Origin: Tissierella simiarum
Lineage (GTDB): Bacteria; Bacillota; Clostridia; Tissierellales; Tissierellaceae
Length of the DNA: 64,000 nt
Assembly: GCF_018917865.1 (NCBI RefSeq)
Contig: NZ_JAHLPM010000001.1
Span: forward strand, 186,001-250,000
Reading direction: 5' to 3'
The notes beneath the pieces are model-generated. The model saw only the letters and a program-made list of their open reading frames with translations, did not search any database and had not been told where the DNA came from. This document shows, in pieces, positions 18,915-27,460 of this stretch (positions are counted from its first letter, which is position 1; each line of letters starts with the position of its first letter). The position numbers were made by a program, and so were the translations under genes.

Positions 18915-19862
18915 ATTTATTTGTTCTCTACTTTTTAAAAACATTATTAAAAACTGAATTAATACATAACCTATAATAGTAGTAGTAATATAGATTTGAA
19001 ATCCGGATAATTGCTTAATAGCAATAGATAATTTCTCATACCCAAGTCCTCCTACAAATTTATAAACTTGAATGGAAGCAACAATTCCTATTGCCATAGG
19101 GAAAGTCATTCCTGCATATCCTGGTGTAAAGTCAAAAGAGAAAAACTTAGGCAATTTACAAATTACAAAAGCTAATGAAGAGATAACTGCAAAATAAAGA
19201 CCAAATACTAAATATAGGCTTGGATTATCTATATTATTTAAATAGCTTACTAAACATAAACTACATGGTGCTAATAAAATTGCCATAGTATGATAAACTG
19301 GTGCTTTAATTTCCACTTTTATCAATCTATAAATCATAAAAGGAATAAGTAATAAATAAACAGTAATGCCATAATAAGTGATTATCTTGCAAATAAATGA
19401 CTCATTCATTGCTTTACCAACTACAGCAGAAACCATAATACCATTATAGGTAACAAACCAACTAGGCAGAAAAGTATTAATGTTAAAATTACTCAATAAA
19501 TTTCTATAGGTAAATACAAGAATGTGAATTGCATGAAGACTCAATCCTATAATCCAAAGACTTTTCCCAAAGACTTGATTAAATTCAATATAATAACTAC
19601 CTAGTATCATCATAATCATTGTAAAACCCGGATATAGACTACTTGAGACTGTAGTAGTATATTCCTTTTTAAACGTCTTAGGATATTTCAAAATTTTTAT
19701 AAGATAAAAAATCCAGATACAAGTTCCAAGGCACATAAAAACATGTCTTATCCAAGAAAAACCTAAACCTTGATATACATTGGATAGAGTTAAGGTTCCA
19801 ACCATAGTAGGCAAAACAGGCACCGGCATATTTTCTAATCTTTCCAAAAATGATTTATCCAT
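18894..19862 (-). CDS. TDT/TehA/SLAC1-family anion channel or transporter
   Basis: A 322-residue membrane protein with about ten hydrophobic helices and the start M-P-V-P-V-L-P-T-M-V-G-T-L-T-L-S-N-V-Y-Q-G-L-G. It fits the tellurite-resistance/dicarboxylate transporter (TDT) superfamily of TehA, Mae1, sulfite exporter Ssu1 and plant SLAC1. ATG 19862 has AGGGGG upstream; in-frame starts at 19880 and 19892 lie inside the preceding gene. It is the last gene of the sulfite/nitrate operon, 10 nt after the oxidoreductase. By context I infer transport of a small anion (nitrite, nitrate or sulfite); the substrate is not shown by the sequence. Confidence 0.75.
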   Translation of the reverse strand: MDKSFLERLENMPVPVLPTMVGTLTLSNVYQGLGFSWIRHVFMCLGTCIWIFYLIKILKYPKTFKKEYTTTVSSSLYPGFTMIMMILGSYYIEFNQVFGKSLWIIGLSLHAIHILVFTYRNLLSNFNINTFLPSWFVTYNGIMVSAVVGKAMNESFICKIITYYGITVYLLLIPFMIYRLIKVEIKAPVYHTMAILLAPCSLCLVSYLNNIDNPSLYLVFGLYFAVISSLAFVICKLPKFFSFDFTPGYAGMTFPMAIGIVASIQVYKFVGGLGYEKLSIAIKQLSGFQIYITTTIIGYVLIQFLIMFLKSREQINKKMESI

Positions 19863-19872
19863 AATTATCCCC

Positions 19873-21102
19873 CTATTCATAACTAAATTCAAGATTATCT
19901 GTAGTATGGAAAAAATCAGAGTAATCGATTTTAAAAATTGGTTTCTTTACTTTAGAAATATCGATATTCTCTTTAATTAATTGTGTTAATACTCCTGCAT
20001 AAGAAAGATCTCCTTGAAGAATGGTCCCATGAATTTTTCCATCTTTATGAATAATTTTTTTATAGTTCCCTTTTTTGTCTTCTTCTATCTCTACTAAATA
20101 GCTATCATCCGTCGGCTCATTAATTCCTAAAGACATAGTTGGAATACCGAAAAAATTCATAGTAGACTTGCTGGTAAAGAAATCTGTCATCTCTTTATGC
20201 ACTCCAACCATATTGCTGCCAGCAATAATACCTTCCTTTACAGCTACAGGCCAAATAGGTCCCCATCCAGTAACATCCCCTGCACCATAGACATCGGGGT
20301 CATTGGTTCTTCCACTTCTATCAATAATAAGGCCCTTTTTATCTACTTTAATTGTGGAACCATTTAGGAATCCAATATTAGCACGAACTCCAGCAGTTAC
20401 AATAAGTAATTCACAAGGGATTTCTTCCCCATTATTTAATGTAAGGCTTTTAATCTTATTTTCTTTATCAAGATTAATTTTTTTTGCACCAAGATTGAAA
20501 TAAAACTTTACTCCTCTTTTACGAAAAGCATCTTCATATGTCTTAGCAGCTCTTTTATCTAATTGAATGGATAGTAATCTATTCTGCATCTCTACTAAAT
20601 ATAGATTTTTTTTCGAATCTATTAATCCTGTAATAGCATCGACTCCTACTAATCCTCCACCAATTACAGCAATATTATGTACTTTATCTATTTGTTCCAT
20701 GATTTTCAAACAATCATCTATATTACGAAATCCTAAGACATTTTTAGCCTTGTCCATATTTTCAATAGGTGGAAAAAAGGAATTAGACCCTGTTGCAATA
20801 AGAAGTTTATCATAGCTAATAGTTTGTTCATTAGATAAATATACCTCTTTCTTTTCTGCATTTAACCCAATTGCCTCTTTACCTCCAAACCATTGAATGT
20901 TATAGCGATTAACAAAATCTTTTTCTACAAAACTAAGTCTATTCATAGTACGATGGCCAGCCATATAATGATGTAATATACATCTAGAATATATAGCTTC
21001 GTCTTTAGATATCATAACAATTTCTCCTTTAGGATCCAGTTTCCTAATCTCTTTTGCTCCATTGACACCTGCAGCAGATGAACCTAAAATTACATACTTC
21101 AT
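19873..21102 (-). CDS. FAD-dependent NAD(P)H oxidoreductase (pyridine nucleotide-disulfide family)
   Basis: A 409-residue flavoprotein. It has an N-terminal FAD Rossmann motif (V-I-L-G-S-S-A-A-G, a variant GxGxxG), a central NAD(P)H-binding motif A-V-I-G-G-G-L-V-G, and the FAD-contacting D-V-Y-G-A-G-D-V. It is related to rubredoxin/ferredoxin reductases and the N-terminal part of NirB, and has no redox disulfide at the N-terminus. ATG 21102 follows AGAGGAGGT. It starts 2 nt after the 4Fe-4S protein gene and probably feeds electrons from NAD(P)H through it to the molybdoenzyme. Confidence 0.85.
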   Translation of the reverse strand: MKYVILGSSAAGVNGAKEIRKLDPKGEIVMISKDEAIYSRCILHHYMAGHRTMNRLSFVEKDFVNRYNIQWFGGKEAIGLNAEKKEVYLSNEQTISYDKLLIATGSNSFFPPIENMDKAKNVLGFRNIDDCLKIMEQIDKVHNIAVIGGGLVGVDAITGLIDSKKNLYLVEMQNRLLSIQLDKRAAKTYEDAFRKRGVKFYFNLGAKKINLDKENKIKSLTLNNGEEIPCELLIVTAGVRANIGFLNGSTIKVDKKGLIIDRSGRTNDPDVYGAGDVTGWGPIWPVAVKEGIIAGSNMVGVHKEMTDFFTSKSTMNFFGIPTMSLGINEPTDDSYLVEIEEDKKGNYKKIIHKDGKIHGTILQGDLSYAGVLTQLIKENIDISKVKKPIFKIDYSDFFHTTDNLEFSYE

Positions 21103-21104
21103 AA

Positions 21105-21521
21105 CTATACCTCCTCTAGGGTAATTGCATACATTGGACATTTTTCAATGCACATTGGTTTAGGAGAACTATTTTCAGTACGATGAACACACATATTGCA
21201 TTTCATAATTAGTTTATGATCAATCCTATCACTTTTAAGAACACCATAAGGACATGCCATAATGCACATATAACAGCTAGCACATTGTGCTTCATCATAT
21301 TCTATAAATCCAGTTTCTGAATTCTTGTGCATTGCACCAGTCATACAAGTATAAGCACATTCAGGTAAATCACAATGGCGACAGAAAATAGGAGAAGCTT
21401 TTGTTTCACTATCAATTACCACACGATTTCTTGCATCATTACTTTCATGAGATACTACACAAGCAGTAACACAGGTTAAGCATCCAATACATTTATTTCT
21501 ATCTATCTTTATTCTTTTCAT
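21105..21521 (-). CDS. 4Fe-4S ferredoxin-type electron-transfer subunit
   Basis: A 138-residue protein of the HycB/DmsB/NrfC-like class, with four cysteine clusters: C-I-G-C-L-T-C near 12, C-R-H-C-D-L-P-E-C near 48, C-A-S-C-Y-M-C-I-M-A-C-P near 80, and C-N-M-C-V-H-R near 108 with later cysteines. It should bind three or four 4Fe-4S clusters and pass electrons to the molybdopterin enzyme encoded 12 nt upstream. No signal peptide or Tat motif is seen, so the complex appears cytoplasmic. A strong AGGAGG site precedes ATG 21521. Confidence 0.88.
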   Translation of the reverse strand: MKRIKIDRNKCIGCLTCVTACVVSHESNDARNRVVIDSETKASPIFCRHCDLPECAYTCMTGAMHKNSETGFIEYDEAQCASCYMCIMACPYGVLKSDRIDHKLIMKCNMCVHRTENSSPKPMCIEKCPMYAITLEEV

Positions 21522-21533
21522 AGCTATTCCTCC

Positions 21534-23606
21534 TTAGAGTTTTTCAAAATAAACTGGTGTAGCCTTATAAGATGGCTCTTTTGAATAAGAGTCATAAAGA
21601 GAAGGCGTCAGTTTATTACATTCAATATAATGTATTGGTGCATAAAGCTGTTCATACCTTAGATTATCTGTTATCTTTACGAGAAAATCAGCATTTTCTC
21701 CATTAATAGAATAAACACGTATAGAATTATTTTCTCTAATTTTATTCTCTACAGCCAATCTAGTATTCATATAAATATATGCTTTCCTAATACTAACATC
21801 TTCAATGAATTGAACTTCTCTAGTACGAGTTTGAGTATGCCATTGTCCTACCGTACCTCTTCCTGTATTCAACACATATGGAAACTTATCTGTAGTAGGA
21901 AGCGGATTTTCCCTCACTTCCTCAAATACAAACTTTGCTTTTTGCGATGGAGTATAAAACTTACCGTCTTCATAAAGTCGTCTTTGATCTTCTTTTAGTT
22001 CTTCCCCTTCTCTAAAAGGCCATTGAATACCATTAGAACCTTCTAGTCCTTCCCAAGTTACACCTGTCATATCACAAGGCATTCCTCTAGAACATTCTTT
22101 CATTAGTTCAAAGCAGTCTCTTGGTGTTTTCCATTTATCTAGGAGAGAATCCATTCCTAATGCCTTACCTACTCCATAGATAATTTCATAATCATTTTTT
22201 TCATTTTTAGATTTTTCCAAGCAAGGTCTCATGGCAGAAATCCTTCTTTCAAGATTAATATAAGTTCCTTCTTTTTTAATACCAGAAACTGCTGGAAAAA
22301 ACACAGTGCACTTCTTTGCACTATCTGTATCATCATAAATATCTTGAACCACAAATAATTCAAGTTTCTCAATTGCCTTTGCAAAAGTCTCATTATTTGT
22401 CCAGCTATGGCGTGGATTGGTACAAAGAATCCATAATCCTTTAATCCTACCTTCATTAATACCTTCAATTATTTGATCATAAGTTGCTGTTGGTTTTTCT
22501 GCTAAATCAGAATCTTGTACTCCTAATACTTTTGCAATACGTTTTCTTCTATTAGGATCATTAAAATCACCACCACCGAAGAAACATGCCGTATTACTAT
22601 AAGCTCTAGAGCCCATTGCATTACATTGTCCTGTAATAGAATTAGCTCCAGTGCCTTCTCTTCCAATATTACCAGTCATTAAAGCTAGATTGATAATAGC
22701 TTGAGCAGTACGTACTGCTTCATATCCTTGATTAACTCCCATTGTCCACCAGAAAGATACACGTTTACCCCCATGTATAAGTTCTACAAGTTCTAAGATT
22801 TGTTCTCTTTTTAATTCTGTAATCTCTACAGCCTTATCTAAAGTATAAGATTTTACGAAGGATTTAAATTCCTCAAATCCCTCCGTATTTTTATCTATAT
22901 ATTCTCTATTAATATAATCTTTTTCAATTAATAAGTTGGCAATTGTATATAATAAAGTCAAATCTGTTTTTCCTTTTAGTCCATACCAATAATCAGCGTT
23001 TTGAGCTGTTTCAGATCTTCTAGGATCAATTACAATTACTTTCTTATCCGGATTTTTTAAAATACGCTCCCACAAAATCGGATGGGCAACTACTGGGTTT
23101 GCCCCAATCAAAATAATTGTATCCGATACATCAATATCTTTTAAAGTAAATCCCGGTGCATCAAAACCAAAACTTTGCTTATGAGCAACAACAGCTGTTG
23201 CCATACAAAGTCTTGTATTTCCATCTACATTAGTTTTGAGAAAGTTTCTCATAACATGTCCGAATAGGGCAAACTCCTCCATAGTAAGTTGTCCAGTACT
23301 TATTCCAGCAATACTTTCTCTTCCATATTTATCTTGTAATTCCAATAGTTTATTTGCTACATAATTAAATCCTTCTTCCCATGAAACATACTTAAAACTT
23401 CCATCAGATTGTCTAATTTTTGGTAAAGGTGAACGATCCACTGTAGTTTGCTGCTTATCCAAAGACAATCCTTTGATGCAAGAAAATCCGTCATTAACTG
23501 GATACCTTTTAGTAGGAACAACTTTTACAATTCTATTATCTTCTACATAAAAATCAAGGTTGCAGTCCAATGCACAATAGTTACAGGTTGATTGTACTTT
23601 TTTCAT
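21534..23606 (-). CDS. Molybdopterin oxidoreductase, nitrate-reductase-like (NasA/NarB type)
   Basis: A 690-residue enzyme. Cys 8, 11, 15 and 43 form the N-terminal 4Fe-4S site. The probable Mo ligand is Cys134 in T-R-L-C-M-A-T-A-V-V, as in NasA/NapA nitrate reductases; formate dehydrogenases have selenocysteine or Cys in a different setting. The dinucleotide-binding C-terminal domain starts near residue 580. There is no Tat signal, so it is cytoplasmic. ATG 23606 gives a 6-nt spacing to GAGGG (ATG 23612 is too close). It is encoded with 4Fe-4S and FAD subunits, as in clostridial nitrate reductases. Another oxyanion substrate is possible. Confidence 0.82.
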   Translation of the reverse strand: MKKVQSTCNYCALDCNLDFYVEDNRIVKVVPTKRYPVNDGFSCIKGLSLDKQQTTVDRSPLPKIRQSDGSFKYVSWEEGFNYVANKLLELQDKYGRESIAGISTGQLTMEEFALFGHVMRNFLKTNVDGNTRLCMATAVVAHKQSFGFDAPGFTLKDIDVSDTIILIGANPVVAHPILWERILKNPDKKVIVIDPRRSETAQNADYWYGLKGKTDLTLLYTIANLLIEKDYINREYIDKNTEGFEEFKSFVKSYTLDKAVEITELKREQILELVELIHGGKRVSFWWTMGVNQGYEAVRTAQAIINLALMTGNIGREGTGANSITGQCNAMGSRAYSNTACFFGGGDFNDPNRRKRIAKVLGVQDSDLAEKPTATYDQIIEGINEGRIKGLWILCTNPRHSWTNNETFAKAIEKLELFVVQDIYDDTDSAKKCTVFFPAVSGIKKEGTYINLERRISAMRPCLEKSKNEKNDYEIIYGVGKALGMDSLLDKWKTPRDCFELMKECSRGMPCDMTGVTWEGLEGSNGIQWPFREGEELKEDQRRLYEDGKFYTPSQKAKFVFEEVRENPLPTTDKFPYVLNTGRGTVGQWHTQTRTREVQFIEDVSIRKAYIYMNTRLAVENKIRENNSIRVYSINGENADFLVKITDNLRYEQLYAPIHYIECNKLTPSLYDSYSKEPSYKATPVYFEKL

Positions 23607-23652
23607 AGCCATCCCTCTCTTATTTTATTGCATTCTCTTAAGTTCTTTATTA

Positions 23653-24609
23653 TCACCAGTAAATATATTCAGCTACCTTTGCTTCTTTTGGCAATTTAAC
23701 ATCTTTCAATGCCCATTTTTTGAACTCCTGATATCCTGTACGATCTACAATATAACCAACATGCTCTTTAGGCAGAGTACGATCAATATATTCATCTACA
23801 TAACCATAGGTATTTTGAATAATTTTAATAATAGATGCTTCATCAGCTCCTTGAATAAAAGTCTGTGCCAAACGTGGACCCTTTTTTCCAGTTCGTCCCA
23901 TAATTACTAACTTATAAAGCTTCTCTTCTTTCCTAGACCAAGCCTGCATAGGACAGGTCAAAACACATTCTCCACACTCTATACAAATTGCTTCATTTCT
24001 TACAACTTTTCCTTCTACCATTTCTAAAGCACCAACAACACGCTTTTTACAATTTTTCACGCACGCTTCACAACCTACACAATAATAAGGGTCATATTTA
24101 ACATTTGCCATTCCTATGATTCCAAAATCCTGCATATGAGCTTTTATACAATCGTTTGGACAACCAGTAGTTGCTATTTTAAAATGATGATCATGGGGAA
24201 AAACTGCTGCTTCTATTCTTCGAGCTAATTCTGTAGTATTATAGTTTGCATAGGGACAAACTCGATTTCCAATACAAGCAGATATATTTCTTGTTCCAGA
24301 AGCAGGATATCCTTCTTTTGGATTATCAATCTGAACTCCGTAAGGCAACTCTAATTTTTCAATTACTGGGCTAATTAATTCATTAATTTTTTTCATATTT
24401 TCAAAGTTAATTCCTGTGATTTCAAAGCCTTGTCTTGATGTAATATGAAGTTTACCATCTCCATATTTTGTAGCAATTTCGTATAAAGTAGGTATAATTT
24501 CAGCAGGTAGTTGCCCACCAGGAATTCGTACACGTATAGAAGTTTTATCTCGCTGTTTTGTAATTCGAAATGCATTCTTTTTAATTTTTTTAGTGTTTAA
24601 ATCTAACAT
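23653..24609 (-). CDS. asrC: Anaerobic sulfite reductase subunit C (siroheme/4Fe-4S)
   Basis: A 318-residue catalytic subunit. An N-terminal ferritin-like half-domain is followed by the siroheme-4Fe-4S cysteines in the C-x5-C...C-x3-C pattern (C-I-G-N-R-V-C and C-P-N-D-C). Two ferredoxin clusters follow (C-V-G-C-E-A-C-V-K-N-C and C-I-E-C-G-E-C-V-L-T-C). This is the AsrC layout: six-electron reduction of sulfite to sulfide, and possibly nitrite to ammonia. Length is close to characterised AsrC (about 337). ATG 24609 follows AAGGGGGAAG. It is the third gene of the operon, 46 nt before the nitrate-reductase-like gene. Confidence 0.93.
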   Translation of the reverse strand: MLDLNTKKIKKNAFRITKQRDKTSIRVRIPGGQLPAEIIPTLYEIATKYGDGKLHITSRQGFEITGINFENMKKINELISPVIEKLELPYGVQIDNPKEGYPASGTRNISACIGNRVCPYANYNTTELARRIEAAVFPHDHHFKIATTGCPNDCIKAHMQDFGIIGMANVKYDPYYCVGCEACVKNCKKRVVGALEMVEGKVVRNEAICIECGECVLTCPMQAWSRKEEKLYKLVIMGRTGKKGPRLAQTFIQGADEASIIKIIQNTYGYVDEYIDRTLPKEHVGYIVDRTGYQEFKKWALKDVKLPKEAKVAEYIYW

Positions 24610-24621
24610 CCGTCTTCCCCC

Positions 24622-25410
24622 TTAATCTATTAATTTAACAGTTTTATCATATCTAAATACTGGACCTTCTAAGCAAATATAAGTCTCATCAATTTTACAA
24701 TGTCCACATTTTCCAATGCCACAGGACATTTTTCGTTCAAAAGAAACCCAGATTTGTTCATCTTTAATTCCTAGTTTAGATAATTCCATTCCAGTAAACT
24801 TCATCATTGGAGGCGGTCCCACCATAATTACACCAACATTATCAATATTAGAAAGATCAAGCTTGGATACATGTTCTGTTACAAAGCCAGTATTGCCTGT
24901 CCAGCCTTCTTCAGGTGTATCAATAGTTAAGCAAACATCCATATTTTTTTCCCATTTTTCAAATGATTCTTTAAAGAGAATATCTTTAGAAGACTTAAAT
25001 CCACTAATTAATTTAAAACTATTTAACTTATCTAAATGTTTATGAAAATAATTAATAATACTTTTTACAGGAGCAAGTCCTGTTCCACCTGTGACCATAA
25101 TTAAATCTTTCCCAAAATAAATTTCTGGATCGAAATTATTACCGTAAGGTCCGCGAATATGTAAATTATCTCCTACATTTTTATTAAAAATAGCATCTGT
25201 CACGCGCCCAACTTTTCTAATAGTTAGCTCTATTAATTCATCGTTATAATCACTAATAGAAATAGGCACCTCTCCAAACTTTGGAACTGATACCTGTATA
25301 AACTGTCCTCCTTTAACATCCATAATTTTTTCAATAAAAAATGTATAGTCAATATCTGTATGTTTAGTAATCTTTTTAATTTTTGCAGGATACGTCATAT
25401 ATGGATTCAT
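24622..25410 (-). CDS. asrB: Anaerobic sulfite reductase subunit B (FAD/NADH, 2Fe-2S)
   Basis: A 262-residue ferredoxin-NADP reductase-type protein. It has an FAD-binding beta-barrel (R-G-P-Y-G-N-N-F near residue 84), a nucleotide-binding V-T-G-G-T-G-L-A-P, and a C-terminal 2Fe-2S motif C-G-I-G-K-C-G-H-C with a later Cys, as in PyrK and AsrB. It takes electrons from NAD(P)H and hands them to AsrA and AsrC. Its ATG directly abuts the asrA stop with AGGAGGT upstream, so the two are cotranslated. It is typical of the family. Confidence 0.94.
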   Translation of the reverse strand: MNPYMTYPAKIKKITKHTDIDYTFFIEKIMDVKGGQFIQVSVPKFGEVPISISDYNDELIELTIRKVGRVTDAIFNKNVGDNLHIRGPYGNNFDPEIYFGKDLIMVTGGTGLAPVKSIINYFHKHLDKLNSFKLISGFKSSKDILFKESFEKWEKNMDVCLTIDTPEEGWTGNTGFVTEHVSKLDLSNIDNVGVIMVGPPPMMKFTGMELSKLGIKDEQIWVSFERKMSCGIGKCGHCKIDETYICLEGPVFRYDKTVKLID

Positions 25411-26433
25411 CTACTTTACCTCCTCATGATCTTCATTAACTTTTTCAGAAACCAAATTAATACATCGTGCAAAAGATATATATTCTGGGCATCTATCATC
25501 ACAACGACCACATCCTACACACATGATTTCTCCAAATCGTTTCTTAAAATCATAAACCTTATGCATTGTTTTAAAACGCATCCTTGAACCATAATCCGTC
25601 CTAAAAGAATGTCCTCCCGCCATATCCGTAAATTTGTCTACCTGACATCCTGCCCATACACGACGTCTTTCACCATTATTTGGATTTTCTTTATAGTAAA
25701 TATCACTTGTAGTAAAACAACTACATGTAGGACAAGAAAAATTACAGCGACCACAAGATATACATCTCATTGCATAATCTTTCCACATTTCATCATTAAA
25801 TAGAGAAAAATCCAGTTTTTCCACACTAGGGATCGTAACATTATAATAATTCTCTAAAACATAATCTGGGGTAAATTCAATTTCAATTTCTTCCTTAAAT
25901 TCCTCTTGGAATATTGGATCTTTAGCTTCAATATGGACTTTATCGTCAAAAAATTTAATTCCCATAGAATAATTGTCAGTTTTATTCGTCCCCATTGATG
26001 CACAAAAACAATTTTCAAAACTTTCCTTACAACCAATTAAAATATATTTAATTGCTTCTCTTCTTCTCTTATAATATGGGTCAGTATAGATGCCATTTTT
26101 TAAAAAAATATAATCTATCCGATCTATTGCATGAATATCACATGCACGAAGAAAAACTAAATATTTCTTTTTATCATATACTGGTTCATTAAGTTGTTCT
26201 TCTTGAATATTAAAAAGTGTTTCTGTAACTGGAAATAATACTTCCTTTGCAGAAAAAATGGATTTTTCTTTGTATTCAATATCCTCTACTTTTTTAATTT
26301 TCTCATAACGTATATTATCTGTATCAGAAAACCTTCCCCCTGCTGATATCTTAACAGGTCCATAAATCTCATAATCTCTGGACCATTTTTCAAGATATGA
26401 ATTAAATTTAATATTTGTTATTTCATAACTCAT
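25411..26433 (-). CDS. asrA: Anaerobic sulfite reductase subunit A (4Fe-4S)
   Basis: A 340-residue electron-transfer subunit with two C-terminal ferredoxin clusters (C-I-S-C-G-R-C-N-F-S-C and C-V-G-C-G-R-C-D-D-R-C) after a long N-terminal region typical of AsrA and hydrogenase beta-like subunits. It is the first gene of the seven-gene operon. The start ATG 26433 follows GAGGAGG. Upstream are a TATAAT -10 hexamer (26474-26479, minus strand) and a TGTGA-N6-TCACA activator-type site, so Crp/Fnr-dependent transcription is expected. Confidence 0.94.
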   Translation of the reverse strand: MSYEITNIKFNSYLEKWSRDYEIYGPVKISAGGRFSDTDNIRYEKIKKVEDIEYKEKSIFSAKEVLFPVTETLFNIQEEQLNEPVYDKKKYLVFLRACDIHAIDRIDYIFLKNGIYTDPYYKRRREAIKYILIGCKESFENCFCASMGTNKTDNYSMGIKFFDDKVHIEAKDPIFQEEFKEEIEIEFTPDYVLENYYNVTIPSVEKLDFSLFNDEMWKDYAMRCISCGRCNFSCPTCSCFTTSDIYYKENPNNGERRRVWAGCQVDKFTDMAGGHSFRTDYGSRMRFKTMHKVYDFKKRFGEIMCVGCGRCDDRCPEYISFARCINLVSEKVNEDHEEVK

Positions 26434-26473
26434 ATAATATCCTCCTCGTTAATTGTAGTGACAATTCTGATTT

Positions 26474-26479
26474 ATTATA
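26474..26479 (-). promoter_or_regulatory. -10 element of the asr/nitrate operon
   Basis: A perfect TATAAT on the minus strand, about 40 nt from the asrA start. No good -35 hexamer lies 17 nt upstream, as expected for an activator-dependent promoter. The inferred start is near 26467. Confidence 0.65.
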
Positions 26480-26500
26480 ACTCATATAAAGCAAATAGAC

Positions 26501-26516
26501 TGTGAAATGTATCACA
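26501..26516. promoter_or_regulatory. Crp/Fnr-type operator, perfect TGTGA-N6-TCACA
   Basis: A perfect 5-6-5 palindrome. The gap to the minus-strand -10 hexamer is 21 nt, which puts its centre at about -41.5, the class II activator position. On the plus strand it would overlap the -35 region of the regulator's own promoter, so the regulator may repress itself. Confidence 0.82.
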
Positions 26517-26520
26517 ATTA

Positions 26521-26536
26521 TGATACAATATTATCA
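26521..26536. promoter_or_regulatory. Second palindrome, TGATA-N6-TATCA
   Basis: A perfect 5-6-5 palindrome immediately next to the first site. It is a weaker match to a Crp box and contains TACAAT, a plausible -10 for the plus-strand regulator gene. It could be a second, lower-affinity site. Confidence 0.5.
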
Positions 26537-26568
26537 AAAATTTAAAACAAAAGTGGGGAGTGAAATAG

Positions 26569-27246
26569 ATGATGATTCTTAAACAATTAAATAAATTTGA
26601 ATCTTGGAAAGATATTTCACAAAAAACAAAAGAAAAATTTTTAAAATACTCCACATATATGGAAAATACTAAAGGAACTGTTCTTTATCTAGAATCAGAG
26701 TTAAATCCATTAATCTATCTTATTCTTTCGGGGTACATAGTATTATCGAAAATATCTCCAGAGGGAAAAGAAAAATATTTATACTATCTTTCAGATGGAG
26801 ATTTTGTGAACCAATGTAGTATTGATGGAAAAGTCACTACAACCAGTGCAAAAACTATTAGTGATACATGTCTAATTAGTATAGATAAAGATATTTTACT
26901 AAAACTAATGCAAGAAGATTTTAATCTTAACTTTCTTGTACTTACCTCATTGGCACATCTAACTCGTAGAAGTCAGCGACAAATTCTAAATCTAGGAATC
27001 TATAATACAAGCCAAAGAATAGCTTCTAGGCTATGGAAATTATCAAGGGATTATGGCAAAGAAGTGAATGACTATATTTTAATCGATGCACCTATGAATC
27101 AAACAGACCTTTCTAACATGGTAGGAGCTTCTAGAGAAACTGTAAATCGTTTTTTAAAAGAACTAGAAAGTAAAGGAATTATTTTTTTAAAGGGTCATAG
27201 AATTATAATTATTGATAGAGATAAACTTTTAGACTATATAAATTAA
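26569..27246 (+). CDS. Crp/Fnr-family transcriptional regulator
   Basis: A 225-residue regulator with an N-terminal cyclic-nucleotide-binding-type beta-roll (about 20-115), a dimer helix (about 115-145) and a C-terminal HTH. The recognition helix S-R-E-T-V-N-R-F-L-K-E-L (188-199) keeps the R-E...R residues by which CRP reads TGTGA, matching the palindrome in its own upstream region. It lacks the N-terminal cysteine set of FNR, so it is not an FNR-type oxygen sensor. It may be an HcpR-like nitrosative-stress regulator that uses a cofactor; this is inference. It is divergent from the asr operon. Start ATG 26569 follows GTGGGGAG; ATG 26572 is also possible. Confidence 0.9.
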   Translation: MMILKQLNKFESWKDISQKTKEKFLKYSTYMENTKGTVLYLESELNPLIYLILSGYIVLSKISPEGKEKYLYYLSDGDFVNQCSIDGKVTTTSAKTISDTCLISIDKDILLKLMQEDFNLNFLVLTSLAHLTRRSQRQILNLGIYNTSQRIASRLWKLSRDYGKEVNDYILIDAPMNQTDLSNMVGASRETVNRFLKELESKGIIFLKGHRIIIIDRDKLLDYIN

Positions 27247-27319
27247 AAAATCTGCTCAATAAGAGTATCCATCTTAGAGAAGTTTTTGTCAAAACAAATA
27301 AATTTAAAGCTGCAAAATG

Positions 27320-27360
27320 CCCCTCTAATACCTTGTTAGTATTAGGGGATTGTTTATTTT
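27320..27360 (+). terminator. Terminator of the Crp/Fnr gene
   Basis: A GC-rich stem (CCCC...TAATAC paired with GTATTAGGGG, one bulge) followed by a T-rich stretch, about 75 nt after the stop. Confidence 0.6.
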
Positions 27361-27460
27361 ATATGCAGCAATTATCATACAATACAATGATTATGTTATT
27401 ATAATCAATCTCGTATATACCCTGATAAGACTGTTCAATATAATATTTTCCTTTTTCCTC

